Source: Chrysoperla carnea (Eukaryota > Arthropoda > Insecta > Neuroptera > Chrysopidae). From it: DNA of 64,000 bases. The notes under the pieces were generated by a model that made no database searches, had not been told where the DNA came from, and worked only from the letters and a program-made list of their open reading frames with translations. The DNA lies in assembly GCF_905475395.1 (NCBI RefSeq), contig NC_058342.1:20494640-20558639 (forward strand), in the 5' to 3' direction. This document shows positions 47,567 through 58,615 of this stretch, piece by piece (the stretch's first letter is position 1; each line of letters starts with the position of its first letter). The position numbers and the translations under genes are program-made.

Positions 47567-47845
47567 ATTTATACTATGTATATGAAATATACCAAGGTAT
47601 ACTAAGTTTAGTCCCAAGTTTGTAACGCTTAAGAATATTGATACTATGAACAAAATTTTGGTATAGGTTTTCATAAAATCGCCTAATTAGTCCATTTCCG
47701 GTTGTCTGTTCGTCTGTCATCACGATTACTCAAAAACGAAAAGAGATATCAAATTGAAATTTTTACAGCGTACTAAGGACGTAAAAAGTGAGATCAAGTA
47801 GGACCCATTTTGTAAACCGTTAGAGGTAGAACAAAACTTTAATTG
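47567..47845 (+). mobile_element. Helitron-like element HLE, truncated, tail to tail with the next copy
   Basis: It has the TATACTATGTATATG end, core and a short GTCTGTTCGTCTGTC tract, and stops after AGAGGTAGAACAAAAC. The hairpin half is absent. Confidence 0.8.
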
Positions 47846-48063
47846 TAAACAAATGAAAACAATTGACTGAGTTAATTGTGAAATACCATGTATAGACAGT
47901 TTTGATTACTCTGTCACATTACACATACATACATGTCACACATATACAACTAATATTCCCATATAATACATACTATACAATTTGTGCATAATTTGCGCTC
48001 TCACTGGTAAACAGTGATGTTTACGAAAGTTTCAAACAAAAATTTTTTTATAAGGAATTTTTT
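47846..48063 (-). mobile_element. Helitron-like element HLE, hairpin half only
   Basis: It starts AAACAAATGAAAACAATTGA and stops at TTTTATAAGGAATTTT. With the previous copy it forms one joined, rearranged pair. Confidence 0.78.
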
Positions 48064-48652
48064 TATATAATCTCATATTGAAAAACAAATCTCACGTAAG
48101 GGGGAGGGAGGGTTCCAACAAATCTCACTATATCTTACCTAAAAAAGGGAGGGGTCTACATTGAAAAAAAAAATGCTTACAAAATTTATGAATGTCCCCT
48201 AAGCAATCATTGTCGGCCATTCATATAAAGGTGTACCCACCGGATATTAGCCGAGCTTGGTAAGGCGTCTCAACTTGCTTTAACATAAAATTTAAAATTT
48301 AAAAAAATTTCTTTATTTAAAGCTGGCAGCAGATACTTCGTTCTATGCATTTGTCATGAAAATGAGTGAGAGGGACAATGAGACCCTTCCACTTTCATAG
48401 CAACATTAAATAATCTTAAAAACTGACAACGAAATGCAATTTGATTCTGCTCGACGGCAAACAAAATTTTCTATTCTACTATTGCGACATTGCTTGAAAG
48501 GTATTTGAAAATTAAAAAAAAAAATAACTTTTAAAGAATAAAATATTTTTTACTTTTTGTCAAAATCATAATACATTAAAATTTTTGTTTGGTTCTTAGA
48601 TCATTTTTAGTTATTTTTTCAAGTTTAATGTCAATAAAATCAACAATATATA
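48064..48652. other. Intergenic DNA, nothing recognised
   Basis: A G-rich AAGGGGGAGGGAGGGTT word near 48098; no gene. Confidence 0.45.
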
Positions 48653-48972
48653 TGTAGAGCTAAGGAGAACCATCTTATATGTGAAAAAATTTGAAAAAGT
48701 GCAAGCGGTAAAAAAGGAGCAAAGTATAACAAAACTATAACTTAAGCCAACAAAAATAGCGCTAGTGTAGCAATAGGGAATGATTTGAATTCTTCTCTAT
48801 CTTTCTCTAACAATTTCTTTAGATCTTTATCTTTTCCTCATTACTTTGAGCACTTCTTTTAAAACTTATACTTTTGGTTTAAAACTTGCTAACATGGTGC
48901 CACAAATTCAATTAGACACATTTGACGACCACTTTAATAACTAATAATGGAATTTTTTCTCCTTAGCTCCAT
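48653..48972. mobile_element. MITE family M3, copy 1
   Basis: The left GAGCTAAGGAGAACCAT and right TTCTCCTTAGCTC ends are inverse. The inner TAGCAATAGGGAATGATTT and CTTCTCTATC words are related (inverted) to 56707-56943. Confidence 0.6.
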
Positions 48973-49714
48973 AGTATTAAATTATTCTATCCAATGTCTG
49001 TAAATTAATAAATTTTTGCACTTTTTACTTCAAGTTATTGAATGAGAAAAATGTAAAAAAAAATTTATTTTAAGGATGTTCCAGCATGGTATTTGCAGTT
49101 TCTATGTTAAAGCAATGGTACAATTTTTTTTTCGACAGAATTTAACGAAAAATTAAATTTAAGAATTTAATAATGCTTACTATTAATTCCCAAAGTTTCA
49201 GAAATTTTGACCGTTTAAAATGGGAAATAATTATGCCAACGTCCCAATTTCGATCAATTTACGTCAAAATTAATATCTCGAAAGTGAAAATTAATTTCTA
49301 AATTTTTTTTTTTAGAATTGTATTGTATAAACATTTTTTTCTACTTTTTCTTCAATATATAATAATATCATAAAAAATAGTTGGAGAGACCGGACATTTT
49401 ACATGCTTTAAATGGGACATGACCCTCAAAATCGCGAACTTTGTCTTTAAATATCTCGCGATCTAAACGGTCAAAAATTATGAAATTTTAGGAATTCATA
49501 AATAAAGCTATTATAAACCCGAGAAAAAAAATTCGGCCAAATCTGTCGAAAAGTGATTTCATGCTGGTACTACCTTAATCGTCATACTGGCCGTTCTGCT
49601 CATAAAAGTAACAGTTTAATTTTTCTAAAATGATATGATGAATTTTTAAAACCAAGAAAACTTAACTAATGCGATTTCTTAAAAAATACATGCAATGTCT
49701 CAGTAAAAAAATAA
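48973..49714. other. Intergenic DNA, nothing recognised
   Basis: AT-rich with no supported gene. Two words differing slightly (AGCATGGTATTTGCAG near 49083, CATGCTGGTACTACC near 49561) may mark an old repeat. Confidence 0.4.
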
Positions 49715-50030
49715 GGGTGTGTTTCGTAATATTCACCAGTATACTGACCAGTGCTGATGACGTCATAAACCGACGCCATACTGGTGAATCGTTCCAAAAT
49801 ATATTGACCAGTGCGTGTATATACTCTTAAATATATATTCTTATTGTATTCGATAACTACGAGTAAGTCTTTTTCAGGCACCATTATTCCTTCTTCATGA
49901 ACAATAAATAAATTTCTTGCACAAACACCCGGTGGACACATGTACACTGTCATGCCCAGTATAATATAGCGTCGATTTCTGACGTCAAGAGAACTGACCA
50001 GTATACTTGTGAATATTACGGAACACATCC
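49715..50030. mobile_element. MITE with 3 bp TAA target duplication, copy 1
   Basis: The ends GGGTGTGTTTCGTAATATTC and (inverted) GGATGTGTTCCGTAATATTC extend through CACCAGTATACTG, about 50 bp of inverted repeat. It is flanked by TAA on both sides (49712-49714, 50031-50033). A 3 bp TWA duplication is typical of PIF/Harbinger. Its minus-strand frame is not a gene. Confidence 0.78.
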
Positions 50031-50462
50031 TAAATATCACTAATTATGTCTCATATAGTGTACTAGTAATGTGCCGCATATTTTGTAACATTCGCAATCA
50101 CAAAAAAAAAAAACGATGCGAATGTTTTTGAAAAAAAAATCCCTCATATGTACTTTGCTTATATTTTCCATCACAGTTAAATTTGACTGGTTGACAAATG
50201 CAATTATAGCAAACTAATCTCAAATTAAAAAGAAATTGAAATTTGCTTTTAGTTCACTTATACGAACTCTTTTACGCTAATAAAGAATTGTATGTATTAA
50301 GTTAATACATAACAATTTGTGAATGCTTCATTTGAAAGTGAACATTCGTCTTCGCAAATGTACAAAATTCGTTCCATCACTATAGTGCACGTATTTGTTT
50401 GAACATGTATTTTTAAACTGGATTGTAATGGACGTACTACCTTCATAGTTAGAATATTGTCC
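50031..50462. other. Intergenic DNA, nothing recognised
   Basis: AT-rich; no gene or repeat found. Confidence 0.45.
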
Positions 50463-51000
50463 ATATGACTTACTGATGATCATGGTTACTGTCTGCTGAG
50501 CCTTTAATATGATAGTAGGTAATGCCCCAAGTCACCCTGTAAGGATTCGCGAATTTCTACGTCGAATATTCCTACCAGATGGGAGTTTAAAAAGCTGTCA
50601 CTATGTGGTTGTGCTAGAAATTGTCTGCTTGTTTGATTATTAATTAGATGTGATTCTTAACAGTCATTCTGCAAAGTTTGAGTCCTGCAAATGGTCTTAA
50701 TACGGAGCTATGCCGAAAAAACAAAAAACAAAAAATGTCGATTTTTTCGTTTTTTTTCGACATAACTCGGGATTGAGACCACTTGCTGGGATCAAATTTT
50801 GCAAGATGTCTGTTCAGAATCACATCGAATGAACTATCAAACAAGCAGACAGTTTCCAGAACCATCAATTAGTGAAAGAGAGGGGGGGGGGGGATATTCA
50901 ACGTAGAAATTCGCGGAACCTTACAGGGCGACTTGTGGCATCACCTACTATCATATTTAAGGTTCAGCAAACAGTAACCATGACCATCAGTAAATCATAT
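50463..51000. mobile_element. Foldback element with a poly-G tract
   Basis: ATGACTTACTGATGATCATG, then AATATGATAGTAGGTAATGC and GCGAATTTCTACGTCGAATA at the left, are inverse to the right arm (GTAGAAATTCGCGGAACC, TACTATCATATTTAAGG, CATGACCATCAGTAAATCAT). The inner halves pair as well (GTCTGCTTGTTTGAT with ATCAAACAAGCAGAC), so almost the whole element is a stem. A run of 12 G lies near 50882. Confidence 0.82.
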
Positions 51001-51616
51001 ACAGGACGTTCTGTTATTAACTGCAGGTCGTTGGCCTACAGAATAAGCTCATAAAGACGTATGAAAAAGTTATTTACCAATTTTGGATCTGAGCCCTAGT
51101 TTGGGCGCTACAAGTATGACAAAAATTGATAAATTCACTGACTATCATTCGATAACCAGTAGCCAATGATAATCAGTAGATATTAATAAATTTCATTTAA
51201 TAATATTCAACTAAAGAAGGGATATGAACTGATTTCAATTGGCTTATATTATGTTGAAAAAAACATTTTAAAAAAAACTATTATATTATTTCATTTTTGC
51301 AATAAAACATTAGATGATTAGTAAAAAAAAAAAAATTACGTCACGGAAGGAGTGTTTTTAATTAAACGTAAACAGTTCATATCCCTTCTTTAGTTGAATA
51401 TTATTAAATGAAATTTATTAATATCTACTGATTATCATTGGCTGCTGGTTATCGAATGAAAGTCAGTGAATTTACCAATTTATCAATTTTTGCCATACCT
51501 GTAGCGCCCAAACTAGGGCTCAGATCCAAAGTTGGTAAATAACTTTTTCCTACGTCTTTATGAGTTTATTCTGTAGGCCAACGATATGCAGTTAATAACA
51601 GAACGCCCTGTATATA
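50998..51616. mobile_element. Second foldback element, directly abutting the first
   Basis: TATACAGGACGTTCTG, GGCCTACAGAATAA and TCATAAAGACGTA at the left pair with TACGTCTTTATGAG, TTATTCTGTAGGCC and AGAACGCCCTGTATA at the right. The arms of ~235 bp continue through GGGCGCTACA and GAAGGGATATGAACTG. The loop is about 140 bp. Confidence 0.82.
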
Positions 51617-51667
51617 ACGCCCTATAACTTTAAGTATAAAATTTAATTTCAAGTATAACTTTCGTCA

Positions 51668-51673
51668 TTTATT
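51668..51673 (-). terminator. AATAAA polyadenylation hexamer overlapping the stop codon
   Basis: On the minus strand the end of the zinc-finger gene reads TTATAATAAATG. The canonical AATAAA shares bases with the TAA stop, so the 3' UTR may be only a few tens of bases. Use of this signal is inferred. Confidence 0.5.
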
Positions 51674-54600
51674 ATAAATTACAATGATTTTTTGTTAGTT
51701 GATGTTGTTTTAAAGTATCCGACCGTAAAAATTTAAAATTACAAACATTGCAGGAAAAACGTTTCTCTCCTGTATGAATTAGTTTGTGTCTCTTTAACGT
51801 ACTTTTATCGGTGAATTTCATCTTACAAACATCACACTTAAAAGGTTTTACTCGTTTTTTTAAATGAACTCGTTTATGTGAAACTAAATTAAAACTGAAA
51901 AAAAACGTTTTATTACAAACATCACACTCAAAACGTTTTTCTCCACTATGCAAACGTTTATGACGAATTAAATGAGAATTCACTATAAATTTTTTATCAC
52001 AGAGATCACATTCAAATGGCCTCTCTCCTGTATGAGTTCGTTTGTGATAAGTAAAATCCGATGAATTTTGAAATTTCTTATCACATACATCACATGCAAA
52101 TATTTTTGGAATTTTCTTAGAATGGTATTTTCGATTATGGCGATTTAAAGAGTCTTCAGTTAAAAATGGTTTGTTACAAACATCACACGAAAAATATTTT
52201 CCGCTATGGTAAAGTTTATGATGATGACCTAAATTACTTTTATATTTGAATTTTTTATCACAAGCATCACATTCAAATCTTTTCCCTTCTGTATGCATTC
52301 GTTTATGAAAACTTAATAAACCCTTTCTTGAAAATTTTTTATCGCATAAATTACATGCGAAAGGTTTCTCTGTCGAATGCACATTTCGTTTATGATCATT
52401 TAATAAACCTTTTCTTGAAAATTTTCGATCACAAATATCGCATGAAAAAGGCTTTTCTCCAGTATGAATTATTTTATGTTTAGTTAAATCACCTTTATCA
52501 GAAAATTTTCTCTCACAAACCTCACAAGAATATGGCTTTTCTCCGGTATGAACTCGTTCGTGTCTAATTAAGCTAGGTTTTTGGAGAAAAGCTTTACCAC
52601 AAACGCCACATGAATAACTTTTTTCCCCAGTATGAGTCTTTTCATGGAGTTTTAGATATTGTCGTAACGCAAATACTTTATCACAAACATTACAAGAATA
52701 TGGCTTTTCACCGGTATGAACTTGTTTGTGATCATCTAAACTGTGTTTTTGGACAAAAGTTTTGTCACAAATGTCGCATGAATAACGTTTTTTCCGGTCA
52801 GTATGAGTTTCTTTATGTTTATCGAGATATCTTTCACAGACAAATGCTTTACAACAAATCTGACAAACAAAATTTTTCCCTTCGCTATGAAGTTGCGTAT
52901 GTTTCTCCATACTGTCTTTATAACCAAAACTTTTATCACAAAGATCACAATAAAAATGTTTTTCTCGATTATGTTTAACCAAATCCTGTCTGTCGGAAAA
53001 TCTTTCATTACACTCACGACATATAAAACGTGCTACGCACACATTATTTTCTTTATGTTTAGCGAAGTTTCTTTTTTTGGTAAATATTTTCTCACAAATA
53101 TCGCACGAATATGTTTTAATTTCTCCGGTATGAATTCGTTTGTGCCTTATTAAATTCTTTTTTACGAAAAAATCTTTATCACAAACTTCACATGAATAAG
53201 AGCTTCCTCCAATATGACCTCGTTGATGTCGTAATAAACTAGATTTTGAAAGAAACAATCTATCACATACATCACAAACGAAATGTTTTTCTTCTGTACG
53301 AAGAGTTTTACGAACCAAACTATGCTCATGAGTAAAATCGTTATTAGATGCATCTGATTCTTCTAATATTCCAGCTTTAATTTCATTAAACTCTTCGAAT
53401 GTTTCGGTGTCATATTCATCTTTAATCATTAATTCTGTGTGTAAATTTCGTTCAATTTTAATGCGTACATCTTTGATTATCAAAGAACTATTCAGATAAA
53501 TTTGTTGATCTATTGAATCATTTGCTATTAATTTTAATTCTTCTTTATTAATTAATTTTGTATTTAATTCATTTTCTTTGTTTAATAAATCATCATTTTC
53601 TTTAGTACCTTGATTTTCTTCTGAAACATCTTCATTTCCTTCAATACGAATTCGTTTATTCTTTATCTCCAAAGGATTATTCTCATTAATGTGTTTATTT
53701 TCTTCTAAATCACTTTCATCTCCAGAATAAATTCGTTTACACTGAAAATAAATATCGTTTGATTTTACATCATCGTATTCATCTTCGTCAGATTCTTCTG
53801 ATTCTGATGTCTCAGGAACATATTCATCTTCAGAAGATGCTTCAAACGGTTCAAAAATATCTCCATTTTCATCTGAATCTTCAAATTTTTCAGCATTATC
53901 TTCATCAGATTCTTGTAATCTTTGAGTTAAATATTTATTTTTGATCATTAATTCAATTTGTAAATTTCGTTCAATCTTAATCCGCACCTCTTTGATTACA
54001 GGTTTTTCTAATGTTTCAGCATGATCTTCATCAAATTTTTCTAATTTTTCAACATTATCTTCATCAAATTTGTCTAATGTTTCAACAATATCTTCTTGAT
54101 CAAATTTTTCTAATATTTCAGCATTATCTTCATCAAATCTTTCTAATTTTTCAGCATTATTATCATCAAATTTTTCTAAACTTTTAACATTATCCTCGTC
54201 AAATTTTTCTAATATTTCAGCATTATCTTCATCAAATCTTTCTAATTTTTCAGCATTATTATCATCAAATTTTTCTAAACTTTTAACATTATCCTCGTCA
54301 AATTTTTCTAATATTTCAGCATTATCTTCATCAAATCTTTCTAATTTTTCAGCATTATTATCATCAAATTTTTCTAAACTTTTAACATTATCCTCGTCAA
54401 ATTTTTCTAATATTTCAGCATTATCTTCATCAAATCTTTCTAATTTTTCAGCATTATTATCATCAAATTTTTCTAAACTTTTAACATTATCCTCGTCAAA
54501 TTTTTCTAATATTTCAGCATTATCTTCATCAAATCTTTCTAATTTTTCAGCATTATCTTCATCAAATTTTTCTAATGTTTCAACAATGTCTTCTTGATCA

Positions 54601-56338
54601 TATTTTTGCAATATTTCAGCAGCAAACGGTTCAACAAATTCTTCATTTTTTACAGGTTTTTCAAATGTTTCAGCATTATCCTCGTAAAATCTTTCTAATG
54701 TTTTAACATTACCCTCGTCAAATTTTTCTAATGTGTCAGCATTATCTTTATCAAATTTTTCTAATGTTTCAACAATATCTTGATCATATTTTTTCAATAC
54801 TTCAATATGTGAGTTTTGATCAATTCCAATCTCTACATTTTTGATTACCAAACTAGATTGATGCTCGATTGCTGTTTGAAGCTCCATCGAATTATTTTCT
54901 TTTGTCTAAAAGAAATAAGAAAATAAATTATAGTTTGAATGTAAAAATCGATATGCAAGCTTTTATGGGTTTAAATTATAGATTTTTAGCTGGTTACAAC
55001 GTGCCGCTTGTATGACTGATCATCAATTGAGAACGGCTCGAACCATTTGGTTGGTTTTTTTAATAATCAATCGAAAAAGTCGGAAATTTTGATATTTTTA
55101 AACGAAAATATCAATAATATTTTGTCGGTAAGTCATCGGGCGGGTTTCTATCGGGTGCTTTGGTTAATTTTATACCTAGAAATTTTAAGGTTATTCAGTA
55201 TAAACGTTGCAAAACCAAGCGGATAGCTAATTATAAATAAAATAATGTTCCGACAAGGCAGAGGTTATGGGTTGAATTCCCATTCGAAATGTACCTACTT
55301 TTTATATTTAAAGTAACTTTTTCAGCAGTATCGGAAAATTCTGAACGAAAATAGTTAATGCTAACACAAATTTTATTAAAATTTTAGTTCAAAATGCCCC
55401 CCCCCCCCTCACAACACATAATTGCTCTTCTAACAATTGAAGGCGTAGACTTCTGAAGAGCACATAACTCCTTAACTATTTGGTTTTAGACAAAAGTATA
55501 TACGACAATTTCGACTTAAAATTGTCCAAAGAATACGCTCTAAAGCTATGAACATCGGGCATGGGACACCCTGCATATAGAAGCGGTATATTTCATGAAC
55601 GTATTCCAAATTTTTTAGTTCGTAAATCGTACGTTTCTTTATGAGTGAGTTTTCCTTACAATTTCGAAATAAAATCCCGTTTATCTCACGAATGGTTGAT
55701 TTTACTGTTTCGGTATTGGTTTTATTCGACTCGTCATGCAAAACAACATATAAATCGATACCTCACACTTAAGTTTACTAACAGCTTAATCGTTAGGGAG
55801 TCATCGGATTCTTACACTGTAGTACGAATAGGAACTATGGTCAAATTTTTACTGTACTATTTTAAAAAACAACATTTTAATTTTTGACTTTATTCCTGTT
55901 TGTAAAAAGACGCATGGAAAAAAATTGAAACAAGCATTCATGAAATGTATATCTCTAAAAACAGAGATTCGTCTTTGTAACCCCAGACCTTGACACTGAT
56001 GATCCGTATCGGAGAATCTACTCTTTTGCAGATCCGGCACATCACTATTTCACATGTAGAAGCCCATGGCCATAACCTAAAATTTAATCTTCAAACAGAT
56101 GGAATAGAAATTTTTTAAAGTCAAAATACAGGAATACCGAGATCGTTGACCAAATAGTTTCATTCTTTTGTCAAAAAAATATATTAAGAAAAAAGTATTA
56201 TTTGTTTACAAACTTTGTTTGGTTCAAAAGAATGACACATATCTGTCAAAAATTAATAATTAAAAAATTATGAATTACCTGTAATATTTCTGAATTGCAT
56301 TTTTGATTTTCAATACTTTCATCTTTATTGATTTTCAT
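51672..56338 (-). CDS. Zinc-finger unit B: 19-finger C2H2 protein with acidic repeat N-terminus
   Basis: The main exon is 51672-54905, opened by an acceptor (TTTCTTTTAG|ACA); the 1071 codons from Met at 54887 form one frame. A plausible short first exon is 56279-56338 (MKINKDESIENQ to EILQ, donor CAG|GTAATT), joined in phase 0 to TKENNSMELQ, giving 1097 residues. Residues ~30-300 of the main frame are 11-residue acidic repeats (LEKFDEDNAEI type). Then comes an acidic, charged linker with RIKIERNL repeats. From about residue 530, 19 zinc fingers follow with TGEKP-type linkers in the middle. Finger 3 is atypical (Cys as the last ligand). Tandem C2H2 fingers with such linkers normally bind DNA in the nucleus, so a transcription-factor role is likely; the target is unknown. 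No KRAB, ZAD or BTB domain is visible. AATAAA overlaps the stop. Confidence 0.82.
54107..54545 (-). repeat. In-frame 99 bp coding tandem repeat, about 4.4 units
   Basis: Units begin at about 54108, 54207, 54306, 54405 and 54504 and look identical. Each encodes 33 residues as three 11-residue blocks (EKLERFDEDNA, EILEKFDEDNV, KSLEKFDDNNA). Older, diverged 11-residue blocks flank the array. The identity points to recent unequal exchange, so the repeat number probably varies between individuals. Confidence 0.85.
54906..56278. other. Putative intron of unit B
   Basis: It contains a C tract near 55399 and a segment near 55255-55300 (GGTTATGGGTTGAATTCCC) that resembles a tRNA-derived B-box, but no cloverleaf. 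Short frames inside have no recognisable features. Confidence 0.45.
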
Positions 56339-56600
56339 TATACAAAATTTCTGGATCACTTTTATCTAGCATTTCTGAATGGTTTTGTCCAGTTTCAACC
56401 AAAGAGGTTATGTATAACGTTTCAATGCACTAAGCTTTATTTAATAAATGTTCATGCTCATGATGGATACGTTGATCTTCTTGATCACTTTTATTAAACA
56501 ATTCGTCTTAAGTTATTAAATTCAGTGTTTGATTCCTTTTCAATTTTAAAGCAACCTTTATATGAAAGCAAACTTTTGTCCGGAAATTTTTTTTATTGAA
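56279..56600 (-). pseudogene. Decayed original first exon of unit B
   Basis: The sequence is homologous to exon 1 of unit A (HEHLLNKA then CIET; compare NDNLLNKNECIET) but has several stops (TAG, TAA) and shifts. Only the last 60 bases before the donor at 56279 remain open, from a late ATG at 56338. Unit B therefore starts later than unit A. Confidence 0.55.
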
Positions 56601-56706
56601 CAAGATAAGTAGAGTTTTAAAACTAATGGAATGGATATTTAACGTTGATTTGGGCGTCATTCAAGTTAATATGCTTAGCTCATGTTTTTATCGCAAGTGA
56701 AATTAT

Positions 56707-56943
56707 GGAGGGTAGAAATAAGGAGAACATCTCTGTATATAAAAAGTGTCCATCGTAAGGTAATAAGAGTAAGATAAAGATATAAACAATTTGTTCAAGA
56801 AGGATAGAGAATTTCACATCAAGCACCTCCTGCTACACAAGCGCCATTCTGGTCAATTTTGTAACTGTTATTTGCTGTTTTTAGATGGACACTTTTTTAC
56901 TTTAACTCCTATTTAAGATAGTTCTTCTTATCTCTACCCTCCA
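56707..56943. mobile_element. MITE family M3, copy 2, in the 5' flank of unit B
   Basis: The ends TGGAGGGTAGAAATAAGGAG and (inverted) TGGAGGGTAGAGATAAGAAG are flanked by TA. The related flank of unit C (62520-62580) passes from GTGAAATA to TACTACTACAATCATTTTGG without it, so it entered after the duplication or was lost from C. Confidence 0.7.
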
Positions 56944-57540
56944 TAAGTGAAAAGTAAGATTTTACACTGTTTTTTACTACTACAATCATTTTGGCGTTTC
57001 ACTTCTAAAAAATATAAACAAATTGAAAGGTTGTGGGAACATATCAAATATTTGATAATAATAATCCATAGAGATATTAACATAGAGCCGTAAAGTGGGC
57101 GCCCAAAAGGTTGAACGTTGTAGTGAAACCAAATTTTGGAGGCGCGTATAGCTGTCTTCGTTAAGACAGAAATAAAGATAACACCAGTAGGTGTTTAAAA
57201 ACATATTAACGTATAAACGCCTTTCTTTTCTGTCGCTTTTTTAGCGGTCAAAAATTCACTTATTGCGTTCCCTATGTCTTTATATTTCTAGGTTGTTGTT
57301 TCTATGGAATAATCCAATAAAAATAGTTTCCGCTTGCAGAGACGATCTTAGAATATTGCACGGTTTAATTTTTTAATTTAAATGAAACAATATGAAAAAT
57401 ACAAAAACGATTTTTAAAATACAATCTGAAGTATTTTAATTTTTCACAACTATCGAGTAAAACGCAATGTATTTTAAAACTGTTCTATTTCATTATTCTT
57501 AACATCTAAACATCTTAACATCTAAACATCTAGAATGAAG
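56944..57540. other. Far 5' flank of unit B
   Basis: TACTACTACAATCATTTTGG at about 56977 is shared with unit C near 62546. Beyond that nothing was recognised; TAACATCTAAACATCTTAAC near 57497 is a short tandem. Confidence 0.4.
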
Positions 57541-57905
57541 AAACTTGTAATTACTCTTCAGAACTTTATAAAAGATGTCCAAAAATCATTAAATAAGCTT
57601 CCAAAATTTAAGTTTTTTATCATTGTTTTCAGATTTGAAAATGATCTTTTTGGAGTTTTTCCAAACGTTAAGGATGTATGAGCATGAAAAACGACATATT
57701 TTGTTTGGAACTCTTCTAAAACGTTCATAAGCTTCCCTTTCTCGCATGTGTGTAAAATTTTGAATTTTTCATCTAATTTATCTGCATTTAAAATGCAATG
57801 GTCTGAAAAAGCTGTTGCACCAATGTTTTTTAGTCGAATAGATGCACTATGTTCTTCTTCTATTCTTTCTTTGTTATATTTTTTGTTCCAAACATTTTTT
57901 CGCAA
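57541..57905 (-). other. Fragment related to a foldback arm and possibly a Penelope-like pol tail
   Basis: Bases 57541-57670 resemble one arm of the foldback at 43078-43603 (CTCTTCAGAACTT, AGATGTCCAAA, GGAGTTTTTCCAAAC). The minus frame reads SDHCILNADKLDEKFKILH and EKGKLMNVLEEF, faintly like the end of Penelope-type retroelement proteins. That reading is tentative. Confidence 0.35.
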
Positions 57906-57932
57906 ACCGTACAGTTTAAGAAAAAAGTTAAA

Positions 57933-58258
57933 AATATAAGATTACAGTGGTTTTCTTGAGATTTTGAGGTTATTTTACTATGTTTAGGGTTCGATAGCAG
58001 GCAATGTCGATGCAAACGTTCTTAATAAACAATTCTTTTTGTTATTCGTCTCAATCCGATCAATAGAAGCAGAGAAATTCAAGAAAACGTCACCAAAGAA
58101 AACAATGTTGAGATAAATTCGCGTGCAGAAGTTCGCTCGGATCGTCTCGGAAAAGGAAAACTTCTTTTCTGTATTTTTTACAACAAAAAAACCTATTAAA
58201 AAAAATTAGCCATTTGCAAAAACTTCGAACTCTTTATCAAAATCCGGTAGATTTATTC
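57933..58258 (-). repeat. Dispersed repeat R350, copy 2
   Basis: Inverse of 203-545, including GGGTTCGATAGCAGGCAATG and ATCAAAATCCGGTAGATTT. Confidence 0.7.
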
Positions 58259-58270
58259 AACTAATATAAA

Positions 58271-58615
58271 GGGTGTGTTCCGTAATATTCACCAGTATAC
58301 TGCCCAGTGCTCATGGCGTCACAAATCGGCGCCATATGGTACTGGTATACTACGCCATATTGTACTGGTAAAACGGGCAAGACAGTGTACATGAGTTCAC
58401 CGTTTGATTGTACAAGAAATTTATTTATTTATTTTTCATTAAGCAGGAATAATGGCGTCTGAAAAAGGCTTTCTCGAATTTCCAAATACAATAAGAAAAT
58501 ATAATATATACACGCACTAGCCAGTCAATATTTCGGAACGATTTACCAGCATGGCGTCGGTTTATGACGTTATCAGCAATGGTCAGTATACTGGTGAATA
58601 TTACGGAACACGCCC
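58271..58615. mobile_element. TAA-type MITE, copy 2
   Basis: The ends GGGTGTGTTCCGTAATATTC and (inverted) GGGCGTGTTCCGTAATATTC plus ACCAGTATACTG match the copy at 49715. Inner GACGTCAT-like and GGCGCCATA words are kept. The target duplication is not clear here. Confidence 0.75.

Noticed and set aside
49666-50040. A 124-codon minus-strand ORF
   Set aside because: It covers almost exactly a MITE with terminal inverted repeats, and its codons come from those repeats.
52610-53944. Several plus-strand and other-frame ORFs of 60-120 codons
   Set aside because: They are shadows of the zinc-finger and acidic-repeat coding exon on the minus strand, made open by its repetitive codons.
55255-55300. 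Possible tRNA (GGTTATGGGTTGAATTCCC)
   Set aside because: As above; no cloverleaf could be drawn.
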